DNA from: an uncultured Allofournierella sp.
Lineage (GTDB): Bacteria; Bacillota; Clostridia; Oscillospirales; Ruminococcaceae
Reading direction: 5' to 3'
Assembly: GCA_944382775.1 (NCBI GenBank)
Contig: CALWNI010000011.1
Span: forward strand, 1-50,795
DNA: 50,795 bases
In this document: positions 40,065 through 47,987 of the stretch, piece by piece
How the letters are laid out: each line of letters starts with the position of its first letter
Position numbering within the stretch: the stretch's first letter is position 1
Made by a program: the position numbers and the translations under genes
The notes under the pieces: model-generated
What the model was told of the DNA's origin: nothing
Seen by the model: the letters and a program-made list of their open reading frames with translations, nothing else
The model's database searches: none

Positions 40065-40093
40065 ATTATAGGGGATTCCCCTTTAATTCGCAA
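40065..40093 (-). promoter_or_regulatory. acpS promoter with GGGGATTCCCC palindrome in the spacer
   Basis: On the minus strand -35 TTGCGA (40093-40088), 17-base spacer, -10 TATAAT (40070-40065). The spacer contains the 11-base palindrome GGGGATTCCCC (40071-40081), a possible operator. Confidence 0.7.
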
Positions 40094-40101
40094 ACAGGGC
40101 A

Positions 40102-40130
40102 TTGCAATGAAAAAAAAAGCGTGGTATAAT
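40102..40130 (+). promoter_or_regulatory. pheST promoter
   Basis: A -35 TTGCAA (40102-40107), 17-base spacer and -10 TATAAT (40125-40130) directly precede the T-box leader; the expected transcript starts near 40137. Confidence 0.75.
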
Positions 40131-40136
40131 CGTGCA

Positions 40137-40402
40137 TATTCAAACACTTTGACGGAGAAAAGTAGCCCACATGTTACCCCGGCAAGAGAGAGGCCTCCCG
40201 GCTGTAAGGGCCTTACGGCGGTATGTTGGTGAAGTTCGCTCCCGAGTGGCTGGGCTGAACGGCATCCTTGCTCACTAGGCTTAGACGGCTTCCACCGTTA
40301 TCGGGATATGAGTGTTTGCTCAAAGAGCAAAAATTTGGGTGGTACCGCGGAGTTTTTTCAAGGCTTCGTCCCTGTAAGCAATTACGGGGGCGAGCCTTTT
40401 TT
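40137..40402 (+). promoter_or_regulatory. T-box riboswitch (tRNA-Phe), with terminator
   Basis: The leader of pheST senses uncharged tRNA-Phe. The conserved T-box core TGGGTGGTACCGCGG is at 40336-40350. The specifier loop GTGAAG-TTC-GC places TTC (Phe) at 40235-40237, followed by the conserved CCCGAGT. An AGAGAG bulge lies in Stem I near 40186. The terminator stem (40360-40377 with 40382-40398, loop GCAA) ends in a T-run to 40402. When uncharged tRNA-Phe binds, the antiterminator forms and pheST is read through. Confidence 0.93.
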
Positions 40403-40432
40403 GTTTGCCCCCACAACAAAAGGAGAGGTAAC

Positions 40433-41455
40433 ATGAAAGAGGCATTGGAATCCATCCGCCGAACAGCGGACGAACTGATTGCCCAAGCTGCCGACGAAAA
40501 GGCAGTGGACGAACTGCGTGTTCGTTTTTTGGGTAAAAAAGGCGAACTGACTGCAATTTTAAAGCAGATGGGCAAATTAAGCGCAGAAGAGCGTCCCGTG
40601 GTTGGTGCGTTGGCAAACGAAGTACGTGAGGACATCGACACCCACATTCGTTCCCGCATGAAAGAACTGGCAGAAGCTGCTTTGACCGCTCGTTTGGCTG
40701 CGGAAGAAATCGACGTAACCCTGCCCGGCAGCGAACCGGTACAGGGCGGTTTGCACCCCTTCCACCTGGTTTTGAACGACCTGAAGGAAATCTTTTTGGG
40801 CATGGGCTTTGACGTGGTCAGCGGCCCCGAAGTTGAGCTGGATCATTACAACTTTGAGATGCTGAACATGCCCAAGAGCCACCCTGCCCGTGATACACAA
40901 GATACCTTCTACATCACCGAAAATCTGCTGCTGCGCACCCAAACCAGCCCCATGCAGATTCGTACCATGGAAAAGGATAAGGCCCCCATTCGCATCATTG
41001 CGCCCGGTCGTGTATACCGCAGCGATGCCGTAGACGCTACCCACAGCCCCCTGTTCCATCAGGTAGAAGGCCTAGTTGTGGATAAGGGCATCACCTTCAG
41101 CGATTTGAAGGGTACTTTGGAAGTATTCATTCAAAAGCTGTACGGCCCCGATACCAAGGTTCGTTTCCGCCCCCACCACTTCCCCTACACCGAGCCCAGT
41201 GCCGAGATGGACATGAGCTGCTTTAAGTGCGGCGGCAAGGGCTGCCCCCTGTGCAAGGGCGAAGGCTGGATTGAGATTCTGGGCTGCGGCATGGTTCACC
41301 CCAAGGTATTGGAAAACTGCGGCATTGACCCCGAAGTATACAGCGGCTACGCCTTTGGCGTTGGCTTAGAGCGTATCACCATGATGCGTTACGGCATTGA
41401 CGATATGCGTCTTTTATATGAAAATGACCTGCGTTTCTTAAAGCAGTTCAACTAA
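40433..41455 (+). CDS. pheS: Phenylalanyl-tRNA synthetase alpha subunit (PheS)
   Basis: A 340-residue catalytic subunit of the alpha2-beta2 synthetase that charges tRNA-Phe. An N-terminal coiled coil (residues 1-85) is followed by the class II core: [19 protein letters not shown], the motif-2 region [16 protein letters not shown] and motif-3 [15 protein letters not shown] CxxC-x-C pattern ([14 protein letters not shown]) fits a zinc-binding variant found in clostridial PheS. ATG 40433 with AGGAGAGG is the start. It is followed by pheT after 19 bases and controlled by the T-box. Confidence 0.96.
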   Translation: MKEALESIRRTADELIAQAADEKAVDELRVRFLGKKGELTAILKQMGKLSAEERPVVGALANEVREDIDTHIRSRMKELAEAALTARLAAEEIDVTLPGSEPVQGGLHPFHLVLNDLKEIFLGMGFDVVSGPEVELDHYNFEMLNMPKSHPARDTQDTFYITENLLLRTQTSPMQIRTMEKDKAPIRIIAPGRVYRSDAVDATHSPLFHQVEGLVVDKGITFSDLKGTLEVFIQKLYGPDTKVRFRPHHFPYTEPSAEMDMSCFKCGGKGCPLCKGEGWIEILGCGMVHPKVLENCGIDPEVYSGYAFGVGLERITMMRYGIDDMRLLYENDLRFLKQFN

Positions 41456-41474
41456 TCAAGGGAGGTACAGAACT

Positions 41475-43931
41475 ATGAAAATGCCATTGGGTTGGGCAAA
41501 AGAATTTGCCGATATTACCTGCACCCCCCAGGAATTCGCCGACCGCATGACCATGAGCGGAAGCAAGGTGGAATGCTGGGAAAGCGAAGCCGACCAAATC
41601 GACAATGTTGTGGTTGGTAAAATTTTAGAAATCGTTCCCCATCCGGACTCGGACCACATGGTCATCTGCCAGGTGGAAGTTGGCCAGGAAGAGCCGGTGC
41701 AGATTGTTACCGGTGCCGGCAACTTAAAAGTAGGCGATTTGGTGCCTGCTGCTCTGCACAAATCCCGTTTGCCCGGCGGCAAGGAAATCCGCAAAGGCAA
41801 ACTGCGCGGTGTTGTTTCCAACGGCATGCTGTGCAGCCTGTCTGAGCTGGGTCTGACCAAGCACGACTTCCCCAACGCGGTAGAAGACGGTATTCTGGTA
41901 TTAGACGAAGAGTGGGCACCGGGTACCCCCGCTGTAACCGCTCTGGGTATGGACGATGTAACCGTTGAATTTGAAATCACCCCCAACCGCCCCGACTGCT
42001 TGGCCGTGCGTGGTTTGGGCCGTGAGGCTGCCGCCACCTTCGGCGTGCCTTTCAAGGATCACACCCCCGAGGTAAAGCCCGGCCACGGCGATGTAAATAC
42101 CATGCTGAAGGTAGACATCGAGAACACCGAGCTGTGCTACCGCTACTGTGGCGCCGTTGTGGAAAACGTGCGTGTAAAACCCAGTCCCAAGTGGATGCGT
42201 CAGCGTCTGCGTAACTGCGGCGTTCGCCCCATTAACAATCTGGTTGACATCACCAACTATGTTATGTTGGAGTACGGCCAGCCCATGCACTGCTTTGACT
42301 ACAAGTATGTAAACGGTGCACACATCCATGTTCGCAATGCTAAGGACGGCGAGCACATTGTAACGCTGGACGGCGTAGACCGTGCCCTCAGCCCCGAAAT
42401 GCTGGTCATTGCAGACGACAACGGCCCCATTGGTGTGGCTGGTGTTATGGGCGGCGAATACAGCGGCACCTATGACAGCACCACCACCGTAGTATTTGAA
42501 AGTGCCATGTTTAACGGCCCCAGCGTGCGTACCACCGCCAAAAAGCTGGGTCTGCGCACCGAGTCTTCCGGCAAGTATGAAAAGGGTCTGGACCCCAACA
42601 CCTGCCATAAGGCACTGGCTCGCGCTTTGGAGCTGGTACAGCTGCTGGATGCAGGCGACGTGGTAAACGGCATCATCGACATCTACCCTGCACGCCGTGA
42701 GAGCCGCTGCATTCTGCTGCGTCCCGACATGGTAAATAAGCTGCTGGGTACCGAGTTGAGCCGTGAAGAAATGGTAAACATTCTGTTGCCCTTGGGCTTC
42801 ACCATGGACGGCGACTATGTGGTATGCCCCACCGACCGTTGGGACATGGAGCGTGACTGCGACATTGCCGAAGAAGTTGCTCGCTTTGTAGGTTACAATA
42901 AGATGCCCAGTACCGTAATGCGTGGCGTTGCAGAAGCTCGCCCCACTCCTCGCCAGACCTTTGACGAGAAGATGACCCATACCTTAGCCGGTTATGGTTT
43001 GTGGGAATGCGAAACCTTCAGCTTCTACAGCCCCAAGTGCTACGACCAGATTAACCTGCCTGCTGACAGCGAACTGCGCAATGCTGTTGTGATTTCCAAC
43101 CCCTTGGGCGAGGATACCTCCATCATGCGCACCACTGCTCTGCCCAGCCTGTTAGACGTGGTTGCACGCAACTACAGTGCCCGTGCTGCGGAATGTGCGG
43201 TATTTGAGCAGGCTACCGAGTACCTGCCCAGTGCTTTGGCGCACGAAGTAGCCGACAATGATTTCAACAATTATTCTGCTTTGTGTGAAAAACTTGCCGC
43301 CGAGGGCAAAACCCCCAGCGACCTGCTGCCACAAGAGAAGCAAAAGCTGATTTTGGCTGCTTACGGCGCAAAGTGGGATTACCTGGCAATGAAGGGTGTT
43401 GTGGAAAAGCTGCTGGCTACCGCCGGTATCAAGAACATCACCGTAGTGCGCAACGCCGAGGGCACCACCTACCACCCCGGCCGTGCCGCTGACTTGTATG
43501 TGGAGGAAACCAAAATCGGTACCGTTGGCGAACTGCACCCCACCGTATGTGCAAACTACGGCATTAAGACCCGTGTTATCGCTGCCGATCTGGATTTGGA
43601 TGCCATGTTTGACCTGCGTGCTGTGGAAACTCTGTTCCAGCCGCTGCCCAAGCATCCTGCCACCAGCCGTGACCTGGCTCTGGTTGCCGATACCAGCGTA
43701 CCCGCTGCCGACATGGTTGCTTGCATCAAGAAGGGCGCAGGCAAGATTTTGGAGAGCGTAACCCTGTTCGACATCTACACCGGTGATAAGATTGGCGAGG
43801 GCAAAAAGAGCCTGGCATACAATCTGGTATTCCGTGCTTCCGACCGCACCTTGACCGACGAGGAAGTGGATACCGCCGTTCAAAAGATTCTAAAGAATCT
43901 GGCTGCCATCGACGTTGTTCTGCGCAGCTAA
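41475..43931 (+). CDS. pheT: Phenylalanyl-tRNA synthetase beta subunit (PheT)
   Basis: An 818-residue non-catalytic beta subunit that binds tRNA and edits Tyr-tRNA-Phe. An N-terminal EMAP/tRNA-binding domain (about 40-150, GKILEIVPHPDSDHMVICQVEVG), the B3/B4 editing domain (about 215-380, NLVDITNYVMLEYGQPMH), the B5 domain (about 405-475), the synthetase-like core and the C-terminal FDX-ACB domain (about 725-818, PKHPATSRDLALVAD) are in the standard order. The region is more GC-rich at third positions than its neighbours, as in highly expressed genes. It is co-transcribed with pheS and ends at a strong terminator. Confidence 0.96.
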   Translation: MKMPLGWAKEFADITCTPQEFADRMTMSGSKVECWESEADQIDNVVVGKILEIVPHPDSDHMVICQVEVGQEEPVQIVTGAGNLKVGDLVPAALHKSRLPGGKEIRKGKLRGVVSNGMLCSLSELGLTKHDFPNAVEDGILVLDEEWAPGTPAVTALGMDDVTVEFEITPNRPDCLAVRGLGREAAATFGVPFKDHTPEVKPGHGDVNTMLKVDIENTELCYRYCGAVVENVRVKPSPKWMRQRLRNCGVRPINNLVDITNYVMLEYGQPMHCFDYKYVNGAHIHVRNAKDGEHIVTLDGVDRALSPEMLVIADDNGPIGVAGVMGGEYSGTYDSTTTVVFESAMFNGPSVRTTAKKLGLRTESSGKYEKGLDPNTCHKALARALELVQLLDAGDVVNGIIDIYPARRESRCILLRPDMVNKLLGTELSREEMVNILLPLGFTMDGDYVVCPTDRWDMERDCDIAEEVARFVGYNKMPSTVMRGVAEARPTPRQTFDEKMTHTLAGYGLWECETFSFYSPKCYDQINLPADSELRNAVVISNPLGEDTSIMRTTALPSLLDVVARNYSARAAECAVFEQATEYLPSALAHEVADNDFNNYSALCEKLAAEGKTPSDLLPQEKQKLILAAYGAKWDYLAMKGVVEKLLATAGIKNITVVRNAEGTTYHPGRAADLYVEETKIGTVGELHPTVCANYGIKTRVIAADLDLDAMFDLRAVETLFQPLPKHPATSRDLALVADTSVPAADMVACIKKGAGKILESVTLFDIYTGDKIGEGKKSLAYNLVFRASDRTLTDEEVDTAVQKILKNLAAIDVVLRS

Positions 43932-43942
43932 TCCTTCAATCA

Positions 43943-43972
43943 AAAAAGCCGTCCCTTGCGGGGCGGCTTTTT
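43943..43972 (+). terminator. Intrinsic terminator of pheST
   Basis: A 13-bp stem with one G-U pair (43943-43955 with 43960-43972), a four-base TTGC loop and T-run, 11 bases after the pheT stop. Confidence 0.92.
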
Positions 43973-43985
43973 ATGATTTATCCTA

Positions 43986-44015
43986 TTGACAAAATTCGAC
44001 ATGCCATTTTAAAAT
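43986..44015 (+). promoter_or_regulatory. Promoter of the SPFH/zinc-ribbon gene pair
   Basis: A perfect -35 TTGACA (43986-43991), 18-base spacer and -10 TAAAAT (44010-44015), about 60 bases before the first gene. Confidence 0.7.
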
Positions 44016-44076
44016 TTACTATAACAATTTAAGTTTTCTTTTATTCCCACTGTTCAAGTAAAAGGAGAATGGCAGC

Positions 44077-44907
44077 ATGCCCATCATCGATTTTGTGAAG
44101 TACAACGGAGCCCCCGATGTTCTCGCTTGGAAATACCCGAACGAAAACATTAGCTCTTATGCACAGCTAATCGTAAGCGATTGCCAAGAGGCCATTGTGT
44201 TGAAAGATGGGCAGATTTTAAACACCTACACCGCCGGGCGTTATGTGTTGGAAAGTTACAATGTACCACTAGTAAACCGTTTTATGGCTCTGCCCTTTGG
44301 TGGAAAAACGCCTTTTTCGTTGGAAGTTTGGTTTGTTAACAAGCTCTATGCTTTAGACATTAAGTGGGGCACTGCCACCCCCATTTTGCTGCAAGACCCC
44401 AAATACGGTATTATGCTGCATCTGCGTGCTTTTGGGCAATTTGGTATACGCATTGCCCACTCTGAAACTTTTCTGCGCAAACTGGTGGGCACCCTTTCCC
44501 GCTTTGACCACACCACCCTAACCGAATATTTTCGTGGGATGTATATTGCCAAGGTCAAAGAATGCATTGCCTCGTATGTTTTGCAGCATACCCTCAGCGC
44601 CTTGGAACTTAATGCACATTTGGATCGAATTTCTCAGTTTATCAAGGAACAGCTTTTCCCCGATTTTCAAGACTTTGGCATTGAGCTTTTGAATTTTTAT
44701 GTGAATGATATTAGCTTTGCCAGCCAAGACAGCAGCATGAAAAGCTTGCAGCTTGCTCTTGCCAAACGTGCAGAACAACAAATTTTACATTCTGCAACGG
44801 TTTGCCCTGAGGCTGTTCCGACGGTAACATATTGTACCGCTTGCGGGCAGGTTGCTGCCCCTTCTGCATCGTTCTGCTCCGCTTGCGGGCAAAAAATTTT
44901 GGAGTAA
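44077..44907 (+). CDS. SPFH-domain protein with C-terminal zinc ribbon (YdjI-like)
   Basis: A 276-residue protein. The N-terminal SPFH/band-7-like domain (about 5-230) has NENISSYAQLIVSDCQEAIVLKDGQ near the start, the YdjI/virion-core-protein pattern, and the C-terminus is a zinc ribbon, CTACGQVAAPSASFCSACGQ (two CxxC pairs). B. subtilis YdjI of this type takes part in envelope-stress/membrane-domain functions with its partners; the role here is unknown. No membrane helix is obvious, so it probably associates with membrane through a partner. The next gene encodes a membrane zinc-ribbon protein 13 bases downstream. Confidence 0.85.
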   Translation: MPIIDFVKYNGAPDVLAWKYPNENISSYAQLIVSDCQEAIVLKDGQILNTYTAGRYVLESYNVPLVNRFMALPFGGKTPFSLEVWFVNKLYALDIKWGTATPILLQDPKYGIMLHLRAFGQFGIRIAHSETFLRKLVGTLSRFDHTTLTEYFRGMYIAKVKECIASYVLQHTLSALELNAHLDRISQFIKEQLFPDFQDFGIELLNFYVNDISFASQDSSMKSLQLALAKRAEQQILHSATVCPEAVPTVTYCTACGQVAAPSASFCSACGQKILE

Positions 44908-44920
44908 CGAGGTGCTTTGT

Positions 44921-45388
44921 ATGCGTATTCCTTCGTTTCACTTACCCAAATCCAAAATTCCCCTTTGGCTTGTGGCTCTTTCTGCTGTTTTATTTCTTCC
45001 GCTGGGTGCTATATTGCTGCTTGTATGTTTTCAAAACAAGCCAAAACAAACAGCCTTTGGCGCAAAAATTCTGGTGGGAACGGGTGCCTTTTTCTCGTTT
45101 TGCCTGCTTATTTTGGTTTCTTTTTGGCTGTTTGGCGGTCTAACCACCGCAGAAGGAACTGTCTATCCGTTAGGCAGTTTTTTGTTTATCGGCAGCCTTT
45201 TGCTGGCTCTTGCGGCACTTTATCTTTTTTATGGTATACGGCTATTGGCTTTGTTCTCTAAGCCCGAAAACACCTGCTCCACAAAGCCGGTTTATTCGCA
45301 GCAATCGACACTTTGCCCAAACTGCGGTGCCCCTGCAACCACTGGCAGCAATCCAAATTGTGCGTATTGCGGAACGCCACTTGTTTGA
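44921..45388 (+). CDS. Small membrane protein with C-terminal zinc ribbon
   Basis: A 155-residue protein with three hydrophobic segments (about residues 14-40, 50-72 and 80-107) and a C-terminal zinc ribbon (CPNCGAPATTGSNPNCAYCG, two CxxC pairs). No family is recognised. It starts at ATG 44921 after GAGGTG and follows the SPFH gene in the same transcript. Because both proteins end in a two-CxxC ribbon, it could be the membrane partner of the SPFH protein, but this is inference. Confidence 0.6.
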   Translation: MRIPSFHLPKSKIPLWLVALSAVLFLPLGAILLLVCFQNKPKQTAFGAKILVGTGAFFSFCLLILVSFWLFGGLTTAEGTVYPLGSFLFIGSLLLALAALYLFYGIRLLALFSKPENTCSTKPVYSQQSTLCPNCGAPATTGSNPNCAYCGTPLV

Positions 45389-45407
45389 ACAAATTCTTTG
45401 TTGTTGC

Positions 45408-45436
45408 TTGCATCTAACCATAAAATCATGTATACT
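45408..45436 (+). promoter_or_regulatory. Promoter of ireB
   Basis: A -35 TTGCAT (45408-45413), 17-base spacer and -10 TATACT (45431-45436), about 44 bases before the ireB ATG. Confidence 0.72.
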
Positions 45437-45479
45437 AATGTATATATTTCATTTTTGTTACAAAGAGGGGGTTTTCACT

Positions 45480-45725
45480 ATGTCCGATCCAACCGCTGTA
45501 TTCTCCATTTATGATGACCGCGACCGGGAAATCCGTGCCGTTGTGCAGGAAGTGTACGACGCGCTGAAAGAAAAAGGTTACAACCCCATTAACCAACTGG
45601 TAGGTTATATTCTTTCGGAGGACCCCACCTACATTACCACCTATAAAAATGCCCGTGCTTTGATTCGCCGTGTAGACCGCGACGACCTGCTGCAAGCACT
45701 GGTGCGTAACTATGTGAATCTTTAA
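45480..45725 (+). CDS. ireB: IreB-family regulatory phosphoprotein (UPF0297)
   Basis: An 81-residue UPF0297/IreB protein, an intracellular substrate of PASTA-domain Ser/Thr kinases (IreK/PrkC) that affects cell-wall stress and cephalosporin resistance in Enterococcus. The pattern IREIRAVVQEVYDALKEKGYNPINQLVGYILSEDPTYITTYKNAR (partly visible as KGYNPINQLVGYILSEDP) is highly conserved. It starts at ATG 45480 with GAGGGGG upstream. In most Firmicutes it precedes ruvX and yrzB; here it stands alone with its own promoter and terminator. Confidence 0.93.
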   Translation: MSDPTAVFSIYDDRDREIRAVVQEVYDALKEKGYNPINQLVGYILSEDPTYITTYKNARALIRRVDRDDLLQALVRNYVNL

Positions 45726-45731
45726 TTGATT

Positions 45732-45767
45732 ACAACCCTATGGTTTTTTCCATAGGGTTGTTTTTTT
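45732..45767 (+). terminator. Intrinsic terminator of ireB
   Basis: A perfect 12-bp stem (45732-45743 with 45750-45761), six-base loop, seven-T run to 45767. Confidence 0.93.
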
Positions 45768-45778
45768 ACCCCCATACT

Positions 45779-45807
45779 TTGCAATTATACAGGCTTTTTG
45801 CTATACT
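45779..45807 (+). promoter_or_regulatory. Promoter of the right-hand glycosyltransferase operon
   Basis: A -35 TTGCAA (45779-45784), 17-base spacer and extended -10 TGCTATACT (TATACT at 45802-45807), about 40 bases before the first transferase gene. Confidence 0.75.
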
Positions 45808-45846
45808 GTAATCTGTATAACTATGTTTGAAACGAGGGATTTTTGT

Positions 45847-46965
45847 ATGGCACCGATTCGGGTTTTACACTGTGTAGCAGGGCTTGCGCACGGCGGCTAT
45901 GAAAGCCTTTTGATGAACCTGTATCGCTGCATTGACCGCCGGGTTGTGCAGTTTGATTTTGTAAGTTCTTTTCCCGGTGTATACGAACCCGAAATCCTCG
46001 AGCTGGGCGGCGTGATTCATCGGATTCCCTTTATCACGCAAAAAGGGCCTTTTGTTTATACCCATGCACTGAACCAGGTGCTTACTGCATCGCCTCAATA
46101 CGCCATTGTGCACTCTCACATGGACAAATTCAGCGGCCTTGTAATGCGGCAAGCAAAAAAAGCCGGTATTCCTTTTCGCATTGCCCACAGCCACAACACA
46201 CAAAACGAAGGCGGCCTTGCCTTTCAGGTGGTAAAAAACTACTATGGCAACATGGTTTTGCCCAATGCGACCCATCTGTTTGCCTGTTCCCAAGCGGCAG
46301 CTGATTGGATGTTTGGCTCACAATCTTCCCAAGCGCATATCCTGTTCAACGGCATTGACCCCCAGCGTTTTGCCTTTTCTCCCAGTGTGCGGGCGCAGGT
46401 TCGCTCGGAATGGAACCTTGCCCCGGACACGCTGGTATTCGGTCATGTGGGGCGTTTTGTGGAACAAAAAAACCATGCGCGAATCCTTTCTATTTTTTCC
46501 GAGATTCTTCGCAAACATCCCAACAGCGTTTTGCTGTTAGCCGGTACCGGCCCGCTGCAAACCGCCATAGAGCAAAAAGCGGCAGAACTGGGAATTCAGC
46601 GGCAGGTTTTCTTTTTGGGGGCACGCCAAGACATCCCCCAGCTTTTGCAGGGAATGGACTGCTTTTTATTCCCTTCTTTGCACGAAGGCTTGCCGGTTAC
46701 ACTGATCGAAGCGCAGGCTTCCGGCTTACCCATTACGGCTGCTTCTACCATAACAAGCGAAGTCGCCATCACTTCGCTGGTGCAGTTTTACTCTTTGCAA
46801 GACAACAACGATGCTTGGGCATCTGCTGCCCTGGCGCAAGCACTGGAACACCGCAACCTGCGCACCTCGCCAAGCAAACAAATTGCCGATGCCGGATACG
46901 ATATTCGGCAAACCGCCGCTTGGCTTACCGAATTTTATCAAACGCTTATTGCCTCGCAATCGTAA
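45847..46965 (+). CDS. Glycosyltransferase family 4 (EpsF-like)
   Basis: A 372-residue GT-B fold transferase. The acceptor-side N-terminus has CVAGLAHGGYESLLMNL, and the donor-side C-terminus has FGHVGRFVEQKNHARIL and the retaining-enzyme motif PSLHEGLPVTLIEAQASGLP (E-x7-E). It resembles EpsF/GT4 enzymes of exopolysaccharide clusters. The start is ATG 45847 after CGAGGG; the frame begins at ATG 45823. It is the first gene of a run of at least five transferases. The sugar is unknown. Confidence 0.9.
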   Translation: MAPIRVLHCVAGLAHGGYESLLMNLYRCIDRRVVQFDFVSSFPGVYEPEILELGGVIHRIPFITQKGPFVYTHALNQVLTASPQYAIVHSHMDKFSGLVMRQAKKAGIPFRIAHSHNTQNEGGLAFQVVKNYYGNMVLPNATHLFACSQAAADWMFGSQSSQAHILFNGIDPQRFAFSPSVRAQVRSEWNLAPDTLVFGHVGRFVEQKNHARILSIFSEILRKHPNSVLLLAGTGPLQTAIEQKAAELGIQRQVFFLGARQDIPQLLQGMDCFLFPSLHEGLPVTLIEAQASGLPITAASTITSEVAITSLVQFYSLQDNNDAWASAALAQALEHRNLRTSPSKQIADAGYDIRQTAAWLTEFYQTLIASQS

Positions 46966-46986
46966 TTGCGTTAGGAGGATTTTTTC

Positions 46987-47967
46987 ATGACGGAACAACC
47001 GCTTGTTTCTGTAATTGTTCTGGTCTACAACACCGGAGAATATCTGCAACCCTGCTTGCAAAGCATTGCGGAACAAACCTATCAAAATCTGGATGTTTTG
47101 CTGATTGATAACGGCAGCAAAGACGGTTCCGAGCTTTTGTGCGACCGTTTTTCTCAAAACGACCCTCGCTTTCGCACCATTCACCAAGAAAACCTTGGCA
47201 TCATTGGCGGACGAGGCACCGGCGTAACCAACAGCAAAGGGGATTTTATCGCCTTTGTGGATGGCGACGATTTGCTGCATCCCAAAATGATTGAACTGCT
47301 GGTGCAGGAATGCCAAAAAACCGGGCAACCTGTTTCGGGTTGTCGGTTCATTCCCTTTTTCGGCCCTCCGCCGGAACCGGAGTCCCAACCCAAAGAATAT
47401 TTGGTGTTTGAACATCCCAATCATCTGGATGCACTGCTGCATGACAAGCGTGTGGAGTATAGCCTTTGCAACAAACTGTACGCCCGCCATTTGTTTGATG
47501 ATGTACCCTTTTACTCCCCCGTTGTGTACAACGAAGATTTGTATTTAAACTGGAACATCTTGCAGCACGCAGGCGGTATGGCATTTGCTGATTTTATCGG
47601 CTACTACTACCGCCAGCATGCCAACTCCACCACCCATCGCCCTTTAAAAGAGCGTGTGCTGCAAGACCAGATTTTTGTGGCAAAAACCATCCGCAGTTCG
47701 GCGCAAAACAGCTCCTTGGAAACTTCGGCGGAAGCATTCTATTATGAAAAACTGCTGTATCTGAACAGTATGATTCTGCGGCAAGCCCATTCCAAAGAAT
47801 TTACCGCCGACCATAAGGCACTGAAACAGGAAATTCGCCAGAACATAAAGGCAATCTTAAAAAATGCCCGCCTTTCCAAAAACATGAAGCTGGTTGCACT
47901 GCTTACCTGTTGGGGCGGTGTGTTTTACCATGCACTGTGCCGCTTAATGCTCACCGACCGTCGGTAA
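46987..47967 (+). CDS. Glycosyltransferase family 2
   Basis: A 326-residue GT-A transferase: VSVIVLVYNTGEYLQPCLQSI start, DVLLIDNGSKDGS, FVDGDDLLHPKMIELL (DxD metal site near residue 91) and a basic C-terminal helix region with NIKAILKNARLSKNMKL. It resembles EpsH/WfgS-type GT2 enzymes of polysaccharide loci. The ribosome site AGGAGG precedes ATG 46987 by seven bases. It lies 21 bases after the GT4 gene, in one operon. Confidence 0.9.
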   Translation: MTEQPLVSVIVLVYNTGEYLQPCLQSIAEQTYQNLDVLLIDNGSKDGSELLCDRFSQNDPRFRTIHQENLGIIGGRGTGVTNSKGDFIAFVDGDDLLHPKMIELLVQECQKTGQPVSGCRFIPFFGPPPEPESQPKEYLVFEHPNHLDALLHDKRVEYSLCNKLYARHLFDDVPFYSPVVYNEDLYLNWNILQHAGGMAFADFIGYYYRQHANSTTHRPLKERVLQDQIFVAKTIRSSAQNSSLETSAEAFYYEKLLYLNSMILRQAHSKEFTADHKALKQEIRQNIKAILKNARLSKNMKLVALLTCWGGVFYHALCRLMLTDRR

Positions 47968-47987
47968 CCTTTTTTGTGAGGTACGCT

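Noticed and set aside
41901-42980. 359-codon minus-strand frame inside pheT
   Set aside because: pheT has strong codon bias, which keeps the opposite frame open. No ribosome site, promoter or motif supports it.
43152-43883. 243-codon minus-strand frame in the 3' part of pheT
   Set aside because: Same cause as the frame at 41901-42980: antisense to a fully supported gene with biased codons, and without translation signals.
46726-47490. 254-codon minus-strand frame across the GT4/GT2 boundary
   Set aside because: It crosses the boundary between two real genes in antisense and has no ribosome site.
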